This document shows, piece after piece, positions 36,841 to 45,472 of a DNA stretch of 64,000 nucleotides; position 1 is the stretch's first letter; every line of letters starts with the position of its first letter. Origin of the DNA: an uncultured Oscillospiraceae bacterium (GTDB taxonomy: Bacteria > Bacillota > Clostridia > Oscillospirales > Oscillospiraceae); assembly GCA_947626345.1 (NCBI GenBank), contig CANQSF010000002.1, forward strand, positions 1-64,000. The letters are read 5' to 3'. Under the pieces are notes generated by a model. It did no database searches, was not told where the DNA came from, and saw only the letters and a list, made by a program, of their open reading frames with translations. A program made the translations under genes and the position numbers.

Positions 36841-37667
36841 TGGGCAACAGGGGGCGAGCCGTCCGCCGGCGCCGCGCGCAGGGCGTTCAGCCATGCGCCC
36901 AGGAACAGCAGATACAGCGAGCAGTAGATCCAAAACAGGGACAGGATCACGATGGCCAGCCCGCCGTAGATGCTGAAAAACCGGAACCGGTCCACCGCCC
37001 AGGAGTAGACCCGGGAGAAGGCCAGCCAGGACGCCGCGGCGAAGGCCGCCCCCGGGAGCTGGCCCTTGAAGGTGAGCTCCCGCCGGGGCACGGTACGGAA
37101 CAGCAAGGCATTCAGCCCCGTCACCGCCAGGAAGAACACCAGCCCCCGGCAGCGCAGCGCGATGGACCACAGCCCCGCGTCCCGGGACACGTACCCGGCG
37201 GAGACGAGCCACCGCTCGCCGCCCAGCAGCAGCGCCAGGTTGCCCAGGGTCAGCGCGATCACCGCCGCGGTGTACACCGACCCCATGAGCCGCCGGCGCA
37301 GAAAGCCGCCGTGCTCCTCGCCGTCGTAGATCCGGCTCACGCACCGCATGAGCAGGCCGAAGAATTTCCCCGCCGACCACAGCTCCACCGCCAGGCCGGC
37401 CAGCAGCGCCACCGGCGAGCCGGTGTAGATGTCCGCCGCCAGCGAGCCCATCATCTCCCGGAAGGGCCCGGGGGCGAAGTGGAGCAGCGTCTGGGTCAGC
37501 TCCTCCTGGGAGATGCCCAGCCAGGGCAGCAGCGCCAGGATCACCACCGCCAGCGGCCCCAGGGAAAAGAACAGGTAATAGGTCCCGCTGGCGGCATACA
37601 TCCAGAGATCCGACCGGCCGAACCGGTCCGCCGCCGCGCGCAGCTTTTCCCATGCGCGTCCTTCCAT
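36837..37667 (-). CDS. YihY/BrkB-family inner membrane protein
   Basis: 276 residues with about six membrane helices. It shows the YihY pattern: an N-terminal amphipathic segment (DLWMYAASGTYYLFFSLGPLAVVILALLPWLG) and the conserved SVYTAAVIALTLG and LPGAAFAAASWLAFSRVYSW segments, with the C-terminal G-x-L-x-x-x-x-x-x-W-x-Y-x-S-x-x-x-L-x-G-A motif. The molecular function of the family is unsettled (RNase BN assignment was wrong). AAAGGAGG precedes the ATG. It is separated from the upstream nitroreductase by a terminator. Confidence 0.88.
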   Translation of the reverse strand: MEGRAWEKLRAAADRFGRSDLWMYAASGTYYLFFSLGPLAVVILALLPWLGISQEELTQTLLHFAPGPFREMMGSLAADIYTGSPVALLAGLAVELWSAGKFFGLLMRCVSRIYDGEEHGGFLRRRLMGSVYTAAVIALTLGNLALLLGGERWLVSAGYVSRDAGLWSIALRCRGLVFFLAVTGLNALLFRTVPRRELTFKGQLPGAAFAAASWLAFSRVYSWAVDRFRFFSIYGGLAIVILSLFWIYCSLYLLFLGAWLNALRAAPADGSPPVAQ

Positions 37668-37682
37668 GGCGGGCCTCCTTTC

Positions 37683-37709
37683 AAAAAAAGGCCGCCCGAC
37701 CGGGCGGCC
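37683..37709 (-). terminator. Terminator of the perR-nitroreductase operon
   Basis: GGCCGCCCG/CGGGCGGCC stem, followed on the minus strand by TTTTTTT, about 34 bases after the nitroreductase stop. Confidence 0.8.
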
Positions 37710-37743
37710 TGTATGCATAGTATGGAGCGGATGGGCCGAAATA

Positions 37744-38265
37744 TCACTCCACGCGGATCACGATGCCCTCCTGCCGGGGCTTGGGAGCGGGGTCCTGGTC
37801 GGGATAGCCCAGGATGCAGTTGCCCACGCCGGTATAGCCCTCCGGCACGCCCCATTTCGCCATCAGGGCCTTGCCCTCCTCGGTGGCGAACATGGCGTCC
37901 GCCCGGTTGATCCAGCAGGAGCCCAGACCCACGGCGTGGGCCGCCAGCATCATGTTGCCCATGACCAGGCTGCCGTCCCGGTCGCCGTTGACCCAGGAGC
38001 CGTCCCCGAACACCACGCACACCGCCGGCGCGCCGTAAAAGGGGTCGCTGTCCGACCCCAGCACCTGGGCGTTCATCCGGCTGAGCTGGTCCCGGACAGC
38101 CTTGTCCGTCACCGCCACGATGCGGATCCGCTGGCCGTTCATGGCCGTGGGCGCCCAGACGCCGGCCTCCAGCACCGCGTCCAGATCCTCCTTCCGCACC
38201 GGGTCCGGCTTATACCGGCGGATGGACCGCCGGGTCCTGATGTCCTCCAACGTCTTGTTCATCAT
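37744..38265 (-). CDS. Nitroreductase-family FMN protein
   Basis: 173 residues, the short version of the family. The FMN phosphate-binding RRSIRRY motif is at the N-terminus, followed by VWAPTAMNGQRIRIVAV and the C-terminal helix region GLGSCWINR. It probably reduces quinones, nitro compounds or flavins with NAD(P)H. Its start overlaps the stop of the PerR-like gene (4 bases), so it is coupled to it and is likely part of a peroxide or redox response. Confidence 0.9.
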   Translation of the reverse strand: MMNKTLEDIRTRRSIRRYKPDPVRKEDLDAVLEAGVWAPTAMNGQRIRIVAVTDKAVRDQLSRMNAQVLGSDSDPFYGAPAVCVVFGDGSWVNGDRDGSLVMGNMMLAAHAVGLGSCWINRADAMFATEEGKALMAKWGVPEGYTGVGNCILGYPDQDPAPKPRQEGIVIRVE

Positions 38266-38642
38266 ACGCCATCCTTTCCGCTGCCCCGGCAGGCGGGGCA
38301 GATATGATACAGCTTCAGGTCATATCCGGTGATGGGCCCCGGCAGGTCCGCCTGGATGGACGCCAGCAGCGCCTCCGGCGTCGCCAGATCCTCCACCCGT
38401 CCGCACCGCTGACAGACCAGGTGGGGGTGCGGCCCCGGCTCCCGGTCGTACCGGGCGGGGGCCTCCGGCATCTCCAGCTTCCGGATCAGGCCCTCCCGGA
38501 CCAGCAGCCCCAGGTTCCGGTACACGGTCCCCCGGGCCAGGGAGGGCATCTGCGCCCGGGCCAGGTCATAGATCTCCTCGGCCGTCCGGTGCTCCGGCGC
38601 GGCGGAGACGATGCCGTAGATCAGCTCCCGCTGACGGGTCAT
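38262..38642 (-). CDS. perR: Fur-family regulator, PerR-like
   Basis: 126 residues. The winged helix (HRTAEEIYDLARAQMPSLARGTVYRNLGLL) is followed by metal sites. The residues used by PerR for its regulatory metal are all in place: His in HRTAEE, Asp of RYD, two His of HPHLVC, and Asp of GRVEDL. The structural zinc cysteines are CQRC and CPAC. The Asp at the RYD position favours PerR over Fur. It heads an operon with a nitroreductase and has a palindrome at its promoter, consistent with autoregulation by peroxide. Confidence 0.85.
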   Translation of the reverse strand: MTRQRELIYGIVSAAPEHRTAEEIYDLARAQMPSLARGTVYRNLGLLVREGLIRKLEMPEAPARYDREPGPHPHLVCQRCGRVEDLATPEALLASIQADLPGPITGYDLKLYHICPACRGSGKDGV

Positions 38643-38652
38643 GGCGCTCCCT

Positions 38653-38683
38653 CCTTTTAGGATTGATTCCTAAAAGGATTATA
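38653..38683 (-). promoter_or_regulatory. perR -10 element and perfect palindromic operator
   Basis: A perfect inverted repeat with 10-base arms CCTTTTAGGA and TCCTAAAAGG around 5 bases (38653-38677) directly follows a TATAAT -10 element (38678-38683) on the minus strand. The position is ideal for repression. It differs in core bases from the Bacillus PerR box. Confidence 0.7.
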
Positions 38684-38702
38684 CCGTTCCGCCCCCGGAT
38701 TG

Positions 38703-39380
38703 TCAACCCGTGCCCAGCTCCAGCAGGTACCGGTACAGAGGCGTCAGCGCCTCGTAGACATCCAGCACCTGCTCCAGCAGCTCCTTTCCCGGCGGGGCGG
38801 GGTCGAACCACACGGTCTTGCCCAGCTCCACGGACCGGGCGTTGTACCAGTCGTACAGCGCCGGTCCCGGGTCGCCCTTGGGCTTTTTGTATACCTGCCA
38901 GTAGCGGCCCAGATCCTGCCGCCGCTCCAGAGGGCGGACGATGGCCTCCAGCCGCTGGGGCGCCAGATCGATGCTCCTGCGCCACAGCGCCAGCATGTCG
39001 CCGGACATGTTCCAGCAGCCCATGCCTGCCTCCCAGCTCTTGGCGTCGATGCCGAACCAGAACTGGGGCGTGGGGGTATAGATCTCCCCGGACACGCCCA
39101 GGGAGAACCACATGTGCTCCTTGAAGGGCCCGCGGCCGAACAGCCGCCGGGCGTCCCGCCAGATGCGGGAGACGTGCAGCGCCGGGGCCAGGCCGGGGTG
39201 CCGATGGTCCATGGCCGCCTTCACATCCTCCGCCAGGGCGTGGATGGGCGTGTTCAGGCACCGCTCAAAATCCTCCCGGTGGGCGTTGAACCAGGGCCGC
39301 TCGTTGTTGAAGCCGAGTCCCCACAGAAAGTCGGGCAGATCGGCGGGAAAGCCCTCGAAGGGCGGGATGTTCTTTTGCAT
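38703..39380 (-). CDS. DUF2461 family protein
   Basis: 225 residues, matching DUF2461 over its length: the N-terminal LPDFLWGLGFNNERPWFNAHREDFER, the mid segment HVSRIWRDARRLFGRGPFKEHMW and the FWFGIDAKSWEAGMGCWNM stretch. The family is widespread and of unknown function. GAGGTGACGGACC precedes the ATG. It ends about 20 bases before the -10 element of the perR promoter and is not obviously part of that operon. Confidence 0.85.
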   Translation of the reverse strand: MQKNIPPFEGFPADLPDFLWGLGFNNERPWFNAHREDFERCLNTPIHALAEDVKAAMDHRHPGLAPALHVSRIWRDARRLFGRGPFKEHMWFSLGVSGEIYTPTPQFWFGIDAKSWEAGMGCWNMSGDMLALWRRSIDLAPQRLEAIVRPLERRQDLGRYWQVYKKPKGDPGPALYDWYNARSVELGKTVWFDPAPPGKELLEQVLDVYEALTPLYRYLLELGTG

Positions 39381-39754
39381 GGTCCGTCACCTCGTCCGGT
39401 ATGATATCACATTTCGGGGGAAAAGGACAACGGCTTTGTGGATTTGCTCAAGGGGCGGGAGCCCGCCTCGAAAAGAAAATCGGCTTTGTACGTTTGCCCG
39501 GAGGGCAAACGTACAAAGCCGGCCACCCGAAGGTGGCCGGCCCTGCAACAAAGAAGAGAGGAGTGAAAAATGAAAAGTGTCAAACGATCATGCTCACGTG
39601 TCCTTCCCTCGGGAGCATCGGCTCTCTCCCTTGGGACGGTCTCATCATACCGCATCCCGGCGGCGCATTGGTGAATAAATTTGCAACTATTTGTAAACAA
39701 ATGATGAATGGACCCTTAAGTCCTCGCCGGGATCAGACCGTTTTCGACGCCGGA
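39381..39754. repeat. Intergenic region with large hairpins (palindrome family 2)
   Basis: No gene seen. It holds a GGCGGG/CCCGCC hairpin unit (39447-39473) that recurs almost exactly at 56010-56036, then a perfect 19-base inverted repeat (39481-39499 with 39503-39521, 3-base loop), then a GGCCACC/GGTGGCC hairpin (39519-39541). The rest, to 39754, shows nothing clear. The hairpins lie between the end of the pseudokinase gene and the DUF2461 start. Confidence 0.75.
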
Positions 39755-41905
39755 TCATCCCGCCGCGGCGTATGCCAGCCGTCCGGCGTATGCCTCGTCG
39801 GCGGGATCGAAGTCCGCCAGACGCAGGGGCATGAGCCGCCAGCCGCCCTCCGTGCGGGCCAGCAGCGCCCCATCCTGATCGGGAGCGGGGGTCTGGGACC
39901 AGAGGGGATCGTCCCCGGCGATGGCCGTGCCGTCCGCCCACTGCCAGCCGGCTTCGGCGTCGTATTCCAGGCCCAGCCAGACATAGTCCACCGTCTTGTC
40001 CAGGGCCTCGGTCAGGGCCGCCAGCTCCTCGCCGGTCCGGACCACGGCCAGGCCGCCATAAGCCTCCGCCGCCTCTTTCGCCTGGGCGTAGGTCAGATCC
40101 TCCACCGTGACCGTATAGACCGGCCCGGGGGAGGGAGCGGGCTCCTCCGTGGGGGCGGGGACGGCGGTGGCCGGCGCCTGGGCGGTGGCGTAGGCGTTGG
40201 AGACGAAGCCGGTGACGGACTTGAACTGTACCTGGCTCCAGCTGCCGGATATGCCGGTGCGGCGCAGCGCGTCGCCGGTGCTCACCGTGCCGATGATGGG
40301 ATAGCCGGTGCCCGGGCCGGAGCGGACGTTCACGCCCACGCCGGTGATGTACACCGTGTCGTCCGCCGGGGTGACGGTGTAGCTGCTGCCAGCGCTGCTG
40401 CCCGTGCCGCCGATATAGCCGCCGGCGCTGCCCGTGCCGCCGCCTAGCGGGGCCGTGGGCACGGCGGGGATCACCGGGGAGGGCTGGACCGCCGGGGCGA
40501 AGGCCGTCTCCGGCGCGAGGGTATTCTGGGGGAGAGGGCTGTCCTGGACGGGCGGCGTCTCATCCGGCAGCGGCGTGTCCTCCGGGACCTCGGTCCGGTC
40601 GGGCTGGGGGACGATCACCGCGGGGGACGAGCCAGGCTGCCGGCCGTCGGCGGCCGCGCTCTGGGTGGGGAAGGGAGCGGAGAGCTCCTGCTTGCCGCCG
40701 CCGGTCCCCAGGATGAGGTATCCCGCCCCCGCCAGGATGGCCAGGGCCGCCGCGCCCCACAGGAAGGGGGCCGGAGAGCGGCGCTTCTTTTTCTTCTTCG
40801 CCCGGGCGGGCGCGGTCTTCTCAAAATGCTTCTGTACCCGGTATTCCGGCCGGGGCGTGTCCGCCGCCGGCGGAGCGGGCTGCGGCGGGGCGTCCATGAC
40901 GCCCTCCGCCTGGGGGATGGCCGCGGCCGCGGCAGCGGCGGGCGCAGCCTCCTTTTGCCAGCCGGCATCCGCCTCCGGCAGCGGCTCCGGGGGAGAGACG
41001 GCCTCCGCCAGGATGGGCTCCGCGGAGTGCTGGTCTGCGGGAACGTCCTCTGTCGGTATGTGTCCTTCAGGGGCGGATACGTCGAAGTCAGCTTCTTCAG
41101 GGGCAGTCTCCTCCGGAGGGATCTCTTCTGGAACAGGTCCTTCAGGGATGATCTCTTCTGGTATAGGCTCTTCGGGGACGAGCTCTTCCGCAGGCTCCGC
41201 AGGAGCGGGCTCTTCCGCGGTGTCCGCGAGGATATCGTCCAGATCGATGTCGTCCAGGATGTGCGCCAGATCGGGCTCCGGCTCCTGGGGGGCGAAGAGG
41301 ATCTCCGCCGCTCCCGCCATGGCCGCGGAGTTGGCGGCCGCCGCCAGCTTCGGGTCCTGCCGGGCCTCCTCGGTCCCGTTCAGGGCGGTGAGCATCTCCC
41401 GGGCGGTGATGTACCGGTCCTCGGGCTCATAGGCCAGGGCCTTTTCGATCACCCGTTTCAGCTCCGGGCTGATCCCCGACGGGGCGGCGACGGGCTCGCC
41501 CTTCATCCGCCGGCGCATGGCGTCGGCCCGGTCCTGGGGGGAGGGCTCCCGGTCCCGGGGCTGGAAGGGCAGCCGGCCGCCGGCGCATCCGGCGTAGAGC
41601 ATCAGCCCCACGGTGTATACGTCCGCGGCGGCGGAGCGCTCGCCGGACCAGAAGAACTCCGGCGCCGTATACTCCGCCTGGGTGGCGGAGCGCTCCCGGA
41701 CGGAGAGGTTCAGCGGCCGGCCCAGCAGGGCGGCCCCCTCCAGGTCCAGCGTCACGTTCCCCGGCCACACGCCGCCGTGAAAGCTGTCCGGCTCGCCCTC
41801 CAACTGCCCGCACAGCTCCCGCGCCAGCTTTACCGCCTGGCGGGGCGTGGTCTCGTGCAGATATCCCACCAGAGAGGATACCGGGTCCATTTCCCGTTCC
41901 CGCAT
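39755..41905 (-). CDS. Membrane-anchored pseudokinase with SH3-like and C-type-lectin-like domains
   Basis: 716 residues. Residues 10-190 match the C-lobe of a Hanks-type protein kinase: HGGVWPGN at the catalytic loop (HRD Asp replaced), YTAPEFF (APE), DVYTVGLMLYAG (helix F) and the RYITAREML end motif. The whole ATP-binding N-lobe and the DFG motif are missing, so catalysis is very unlikely. A Glu/Pro-rich linker of about 100 residues follows, then a basic KKKKRR stop and one membrane helix near 379-399 (FLWGAAALAILAGAGYLIL). Outside the cell are a Pro/Thr-rich stretch, an SH3-like domain near 518-572 (VNVRSGPGTGYPIIGTVSTG) and a C-type-lectin-like domain (DYVWLGLEYDAEAGWQWADG). It may be a PASTA-kinase-like surface sensor. 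Start chosen at ATG 41905. Confidence 0.8.
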   Translation of the reverse strand: MREREMDPVSSLVGYLHETTPRQAVKLARELCGQLEGEPDSFHGGVWPGNVTLDLEGAALLGRPLNLSVRERSATQAEYTAPEFFWSGERSAAADVYTVGLMLYAGCAGGRLPFQPRDREPSPQDRADAMRRRMKGEPVAAPSGISPELKRVIEKALAYEPEDRYITAREMLTALNGTEEARQDPKLAAAANSAAMAGAAEILFAPQEPEPDLAHILDDIDLDDILADTAEEPAPAEPAEELVPEEPIPEEIIPEGPVPEEIPPEETAPEEADFDVSAPEGHIPTEDVPADQHSAEPILAEAVSPPEPLPEADAGWQKEAAPAAAAAAAIPQAEGVMDAPPQPAPPAADTPRPEYRVQKHFEKTAPARAKKKKKRRSPAPFLWGAAALAILAGAGYLILGTGGGKQELSAPFPTQSAAADGRQPGSSPAVIVPQPDRTEVPEDTPLPDETPPVQDSPLPQNTLAPETAFAPAVQPSPVIPAVPTAPLGGGTGSAGGYIGGTGSSAGSSYTVTPADDTVYITGVGVNVRSGPGTGYPIIGTVSTGDALRRTGISGSWSQVQFKSVTGFVSNAYATAQAPATAVPAPTEEPAPSPGPVYTVTVEDLTYAQAKEAAEAYGGLAVVRTGEELAALTEALDKTVDYVWLGLEYDAEAGWQWADGTAIAGDDPLWSQTPAPDQDGALLARTEGGWRLMPLRLADFDPADEAYAGRLAYAAAG

Positions 41906-41930
41906 CGCCTTCACCTGCCGTTCGCAAAAA

Positions 41931-41946
41931 GTTACATTTTGGTTAC
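41931..41946. promoter_or_regulatory. GTTAC direct repeat, 11-base period
   Basis: Two GTTAC pentamers start at 41931 and 41942, one helical turn apart, just upstream of the pseudokinase-lectin gene. This spacing is typical of sites bound by OmpR/PhoB-type response regulators. Similar motifs occur at 10426-10430 and 53510-53574. Confidence 0.4.
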
Positions 41947-42016
41947 GATATAAGACAATTTATCACAAAAACAGGGGAAAGTCAACTAAAATTGCGGAAA
42001 AGTGGGGGAAAAGGTC

Positions 42017-42047
42017 AAAAAAACACCTCTGCCGGAGGGCAGAGGTG
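42017..42047 (-). terminator. Terminator of the rimO-cysE-cysS run
   Basis: CACCTCTGCC/GGCAGAGGTG stem with 4-base loop, followed on the minus strand by TTTTTTT, just after the cysS stop. Confidence 0.85.
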
Positions 42048-42064
42048 GGGTGAAAATGTCGTTT

Positions 42065-43465
42065 TTACGCTTTATGCCACTTGACGCCCTGGGGGGTGTC
42101 CTCCAGGATGATGCCGGCGGCCTTCAGCTCGTCCCGGATGCGGTCGGCCTCGGCCCAGTTCTTGGCCTTGCGGGCGGCCTGACGGGCGGCGATCTTCTCC
42201 TCGATCTCCGCGTCCAGATCCTCCTGGGCGCCGAAGGGGATGCCCAGCACGTCGCACAGCTCCAAAAAGACGTCCCGGCAGGCGGCGGCCAGGGCCTTGG
42301 AAGGGTCGGCGGCGGGGGAGACGGCGGTGTTGATCTCCCGGGCCAGCTCGAAGATGACGGACACCGCGTCGGCGGTGTTGAAGTCGTCGTCCATCACCTC
42401 GACGAACCGCTGGCGGTATTTGTCCAGCCCCTGGACGAAGGCGGCGTCCTCTGGGGAGAGGTCCCCGTCCCGGCCGCTCTTGGCGAAGAAGTCCAGGTTC
42501 TCCTTGGCGGTCTTCAGCCGGTCCAGGGCGGCCTGGGTCTGGACCAGGATGTCCACGGAGTAGTTCAGGGGGGAGCGGTAGTGGCTCATGAGCATGAACA
42601 TGCGGATGCAGTCGTAGCCGTAGACGCCGGCGGCCTCCCGGACGGTGAAGAAGTTTCCAAGGGACTTGGACATCTTCTGGTTGTCCACGTTGATGAAGCC
42701 GTTGTGCAGCCAGTAGTGGACGAAGGGCACGCCGTTGGCGGCCTCGGACTGGGCGATCTCGTTCTCATGGTGGGGGAACACCAGGTCCTTGCCGCCGGTG
42801 TGGATGTCGATGGTCTTGCCCAGATACCGGTTGGACATGGCGGAGCACTCGATGTGCCAGCCGGGCCGGCCCATGCCCCAGGGGGACTGCCAGGCGGGCT
42901 CGCCGGGCTTGGCGGCCTTCCACAGGGCAAAGTCCATGGGATTTTCCTTGCCGTCGTTGATCTCCACCCGGGCGCCGTTCATCAGATCGTCCAGGTTCTG
43001 GTGGCTCAGCTTGCCGTAATCCCGGAACTTCAGGGTCCGGTAGTACACGTCCCCGTTGGCCTCGTAGGCGTAGCCCTTGTCCATGAGGGTCTGGACGATG
43101 TCGATGATCTGGGGGATGTTCTCGGTGGCCTTGGGGTGGACGGTGGCGTCGTGCACCCCCAGGGCGTGGGCGTCGTGCCAGTACTCGGCGATGTATTTTT
43201 CCGCCACGTCGGAGGCGGCCACGCCCTCCTCGTTGGCCTTTTTGATGATCTTGTCGTCCACGTCGGTGAAGTTCTGCACGAAGGTCACCTCATAGCCCCG
43301 GTATTCCAGATACCGGCGCAGCACGTCGAACATGATGATGGGCCGGGCGTTGCCCACGTGGATGTAGTTGTACACCGTGGGGCCGCAGCTGTACATCCGG
43401 ACCTTGCCCTCCTCGATGGGGACGAAGTCCTCCTTTTGCATGGTCAGGTCGTTATAAAAGCGCAT
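42065..43465 (-). CDS. cysS: Cysteinyl-tRNA synthetase
   Basis: 466 residues. Class I motifs are present: HVGNAR (HIGH-type) and KMSKSLGN (KMSKS). The zinc ligands include the MYSCGPTVY Cys and the GWHIECSAM Cys. It charges tRNA-Cys. It lies 3 bases after cysE, an arrangement common in Firmicutes that links cysteine synthesis with its use. It ends at a strong terminator. Confidence 0.97.
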   Translation of the reverse strand: MRFYNDLTMQKEDFVPIEEGKVRMYSCGPTVYNYIHVGNARPIIMFDVLRRYLEYRGYEVTFVQNFTDVDDKIIKKANEEGVAASDVAEKYIAEYWHDAHALGVHDATVHPKATENIPQIIDIVQTLMDKGYAYEANGDVYYRTLKFRDYGKLSHQNLDDLMNGARVEINDGKENPMDFALWKAAKPGEPAWQSPWGMGRPGWHIECSAMSNRYLGKTIDIHTGGKDLVFPHHENEIAQSEAANGVPFVHYWLHNGFINVDNQKMSKSLGNFFTVREAAGVYGYDCIRMFMLMSHYRSPLNYSVDILVQTQAALDRLKTAKENLDFFAKSGRDGDLSPEDAAFVQGLDKYRQRFVEVMDDDFNTADAVSVIFELAREINTAVSPAADPSKALAAACRDVFLELCDVLGIPFGAQEDLDAEIEEKIAARQAARKAKNWAEADRIRDELKAAGIILEDTPQGVKWHKA

Positions 43466-43468
43466 AGG

Positions 43469-44113
43469 TCAATTCTCCTTCTCCTTGGCAAGCTGCTTTT
43501 CCAGCTGGATGACGCGGCTGCGCAGGGCGCACAGCTCCTGGGCCACCGGGTCGGATACGCTGATCTGGTCCACCCGGGCGGCGAAGTCGGTCCGCTCGCC
43601 GGCGATGCGGGTGATGTGGGCGGGCACGCCCACGGCGGTGGAATCGGGGGGCACCTCGCTGAGCACCACCGCGCCGGCGGCGATGCGGCTGTTGTCCCCC
43701 ACCTTAAAGGGGCCCAGCACCTTGGCGCCGGAGCCGATGAGCACGTTGTTGCCGATGGTGGGGTGGCGCTTGCCCTGGTCCTTGCCGGTGCCGCCCAGGG
43801 TCACCCCCTGGTACAGCAGCACGTCGTCGCCCACCTCCGCCGTCTCGCCGATGACCACGCCCATGCCGTGGTCGATCACCAGCCGCCGGCCGATCTTCGC
43901 GCCGGGGTGGATCTCGATGCCGGTCTTTTTTCGGGTGCGCTGGGAGATGGCCCGGCCCAGGAATTTCAGGTTGTGGGTCCAGCACCAGTGGGCCCGGCGG
44001 TGGCGCAGCACCGCCTTCACGCCCGGGTACAGCAGATACACCTCCAGGGCGCTGCGGGCCGCCGGGTCCCGGGCCTGGTAGGCGTGTACGGTCTCTCTGA
44101 GATAGTCAAACAT
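43469..44113 (-). CDS. cysE: Serine O-acetyltransferase
   Basis: 214 residues. The N-terminal helical domain is followed by the left-handed beta-helix with hexapeptide repeats and the catalytic segment (GIEIHPGAKIGRRLVIDHGMGVVIGETAEVGDDV). It makes O-acetylserine for cysteine synthesis. The C-terminal tail is longer than the minimum and charged. Its start overlaps the end of rimO by 8 bases. Confidence 0.95.
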   Translation of the reverse strand: MFDYLRETVHAYQARDPAARSALEVYLLYPGVKAVLRHRRAHWCWTHNLKFLGRAISQRTRKKTGIEIHPGAKIGRRLVIDHGMGVVIGETAEVGDDVLLYQGVTLGGTGKDQGKRHPTIGNNVLIGSGAKVLGPFKVGDNSRIAAGAVVLSEVPPDSTAVGVPAHITRIAGERTDFAARVDQISVSDPVAQELCALRSRVIQLEKQLAKEKEN

Positions 44114-45452
44114 ACAGGAAACGATCCCTTGATCCTTTATCGTTTATTATTACGGCGTGCCCCGTGAGGAAGCCGTCCTCCTGGCCGTCGATGTGCACCC
44201 AGGCGAACTGCCCGGCTGCGGCGTCGCCGGTGAAGAGGACCTGGCTGTCCACCTCCGGGGAGTCGCCGTAGGTGCGGCCGACCCAGCGGCCGTCCTCGTC
44301 CCGGCCCTCGCACAGGACCTTGAACGTCATGCCTATGTGCCGGTCGTTGTACGCCTCCATGATGCGGTCCTGCAGGGCCATGACCGCGTCCCGGCGGCGC
44401 TCCGCCTCCTCCTGGCTACATCGGTCGGGCATTTCCGCCGCCGCGGTGCCCTCCTGGGGGGAGAACACGAACGCCCCTACCCGGGGAAGCTGCTGCTCCC
44501 GGAGGAAGTCCATGAGCTCGGCAAATTCCGCCTCCCCCTCGCCGGGCAGGCCCACGATCAGGCTGGTGCGGATCTCCGCCCAGGGAATGAGATCCCGCAG
44601 CGTCTCAAAGAGCGCGCGGATGTCCTGCTTCGTCTCCGGCCGGCGCATCCGGCGCAGGATGGCGTCGTTGACGTGCTGGATGGGGATGTCCAGATACTTC
44701 ACGATCTTGGGCTCGGCGGCGATCAGGTCGATGAGCTCGGCCGTGATCTCGTGGGGGTAGAGGTAGTGCAGCCGTATCCATTCTATGCCGTCCACCTGCA
44801 CCAGTTCCCGCAGCAGGGTACACAGGGTGGTGCCGTTGCGGAAGTCATGGCCGTAGGCCGTCACGTCCTGGGCCACCAGAATGAGCTCCTTCACCCCGTC
44901 CGCGGCCAGGGTATTCGCCTCGGCCAGGATGGCGTCCATGGGCCGGGAGCGGTATTTTCCCCGGATGGAGGGGATGACGCAGTAGGCGCAGCGGTTGTCG
45001 CACCCGTCGGCGATCTTCAGATAGGCCCAGCCCGGGCCGGTGGTCACCGTCCGGTCCAGCTCGGGAAGGGGCGCGTTCTTGTCCGCGAAGCGGGCATAGT
45101 GGCGCTCCGGCGTCTCCAGGGCGGCCACGATGTCGGGAAAGCTGCCCACGCCCAGCACCGCGTCGATCTCCGGGATCTCCGTGAGGATATCCCCCTGGTA
45201 CCGCTGGGGCAGGCATCCGGTGACCACCAGCCGCTGGAGGGACCCGGTCTTTTTCAGCTGGGCCAGCTCCAATATGGCGTCGATGGCCTCCTGCTGGGCC
45301 GCCTCGATGAAGGCGCAGGTATTCACCACCGCGGCGTCCGCCTGGGCGGGATCGGACACGATGGTGTGGCCGGCGGCCTGTATCAGCGCCAGCATCTGTT
45401 CGGAGTCTATGAGATTCTTCGCGCAGCCAAGCGCGGTGAAGTGGATCTTCAT
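44106..45452 (-). CDS. rimO: Ribosomal protein S12 methylthiotransferase RimO
   Basis: 448 residues. It has the N-terminal UPF0004 domain with cysteines at ALGCAKNLIDSE, VNTCAFI and TGCLPQRY, the radical-SAM cluster GCDNRCAYC, and a C-terminal TRAM domain. The ALGCAKN signature favours RimO over MiaB. It adds a methylthio group to an Asp of ribosomal protein S12. It starts the run rimO-cysE-cysS; its upstream side is occupied by repeats R4 and R4b. Confidence 0.94.
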   Translation of the reverse strand: MKIHFTALGCAKNLIDSEQMLALIQAAGHTIVSDPAQADAAVVNTCAFIEAAQQEAIDAILELAQLKKTGSLQRLVVTGCLPQRYQGDILTEIPEIDAVLGVGSFPDIVAALETPERHYARFADKNAPLPELDRTVTTGPGWAYLKIADGCDNRCAYCVIPSIRGKYRSRPMDAILAEANTLAADGVKELILVAQDVTAYGHDFRNGTTLCTLLRELVQVDGIEWIRLHYLYPHEITAELIDLIAAEPKIVKYLDIPIQHVNDAILRRMRRPETKQDIRALFETLRDLIPWAEIRTSLIVGLPGEGEAEFAELMDFLREQQLPRVGAFVFSPQEGTAAAEMPDRCSQEEAERRRDAVMALQDRIMEAYNDRHIGMTFKVLCEGRDEDGRWVGRTYGDSPEVDSQVLFTGDAAAGQFAWVHIDGQEDGFLTGHAVIINDKGSRDRFLYV

Positions 45453-45472
45453 ATGGAATGTACCTTGTTGAA

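Noticed and set aside
39481..39541. Small proteins encoded by the hairpin region downstream of the pseudokinase gene
   Set aside because: The apparent peptides are translations of inverted repeats on both strands, with no credible start context and no recognised family.
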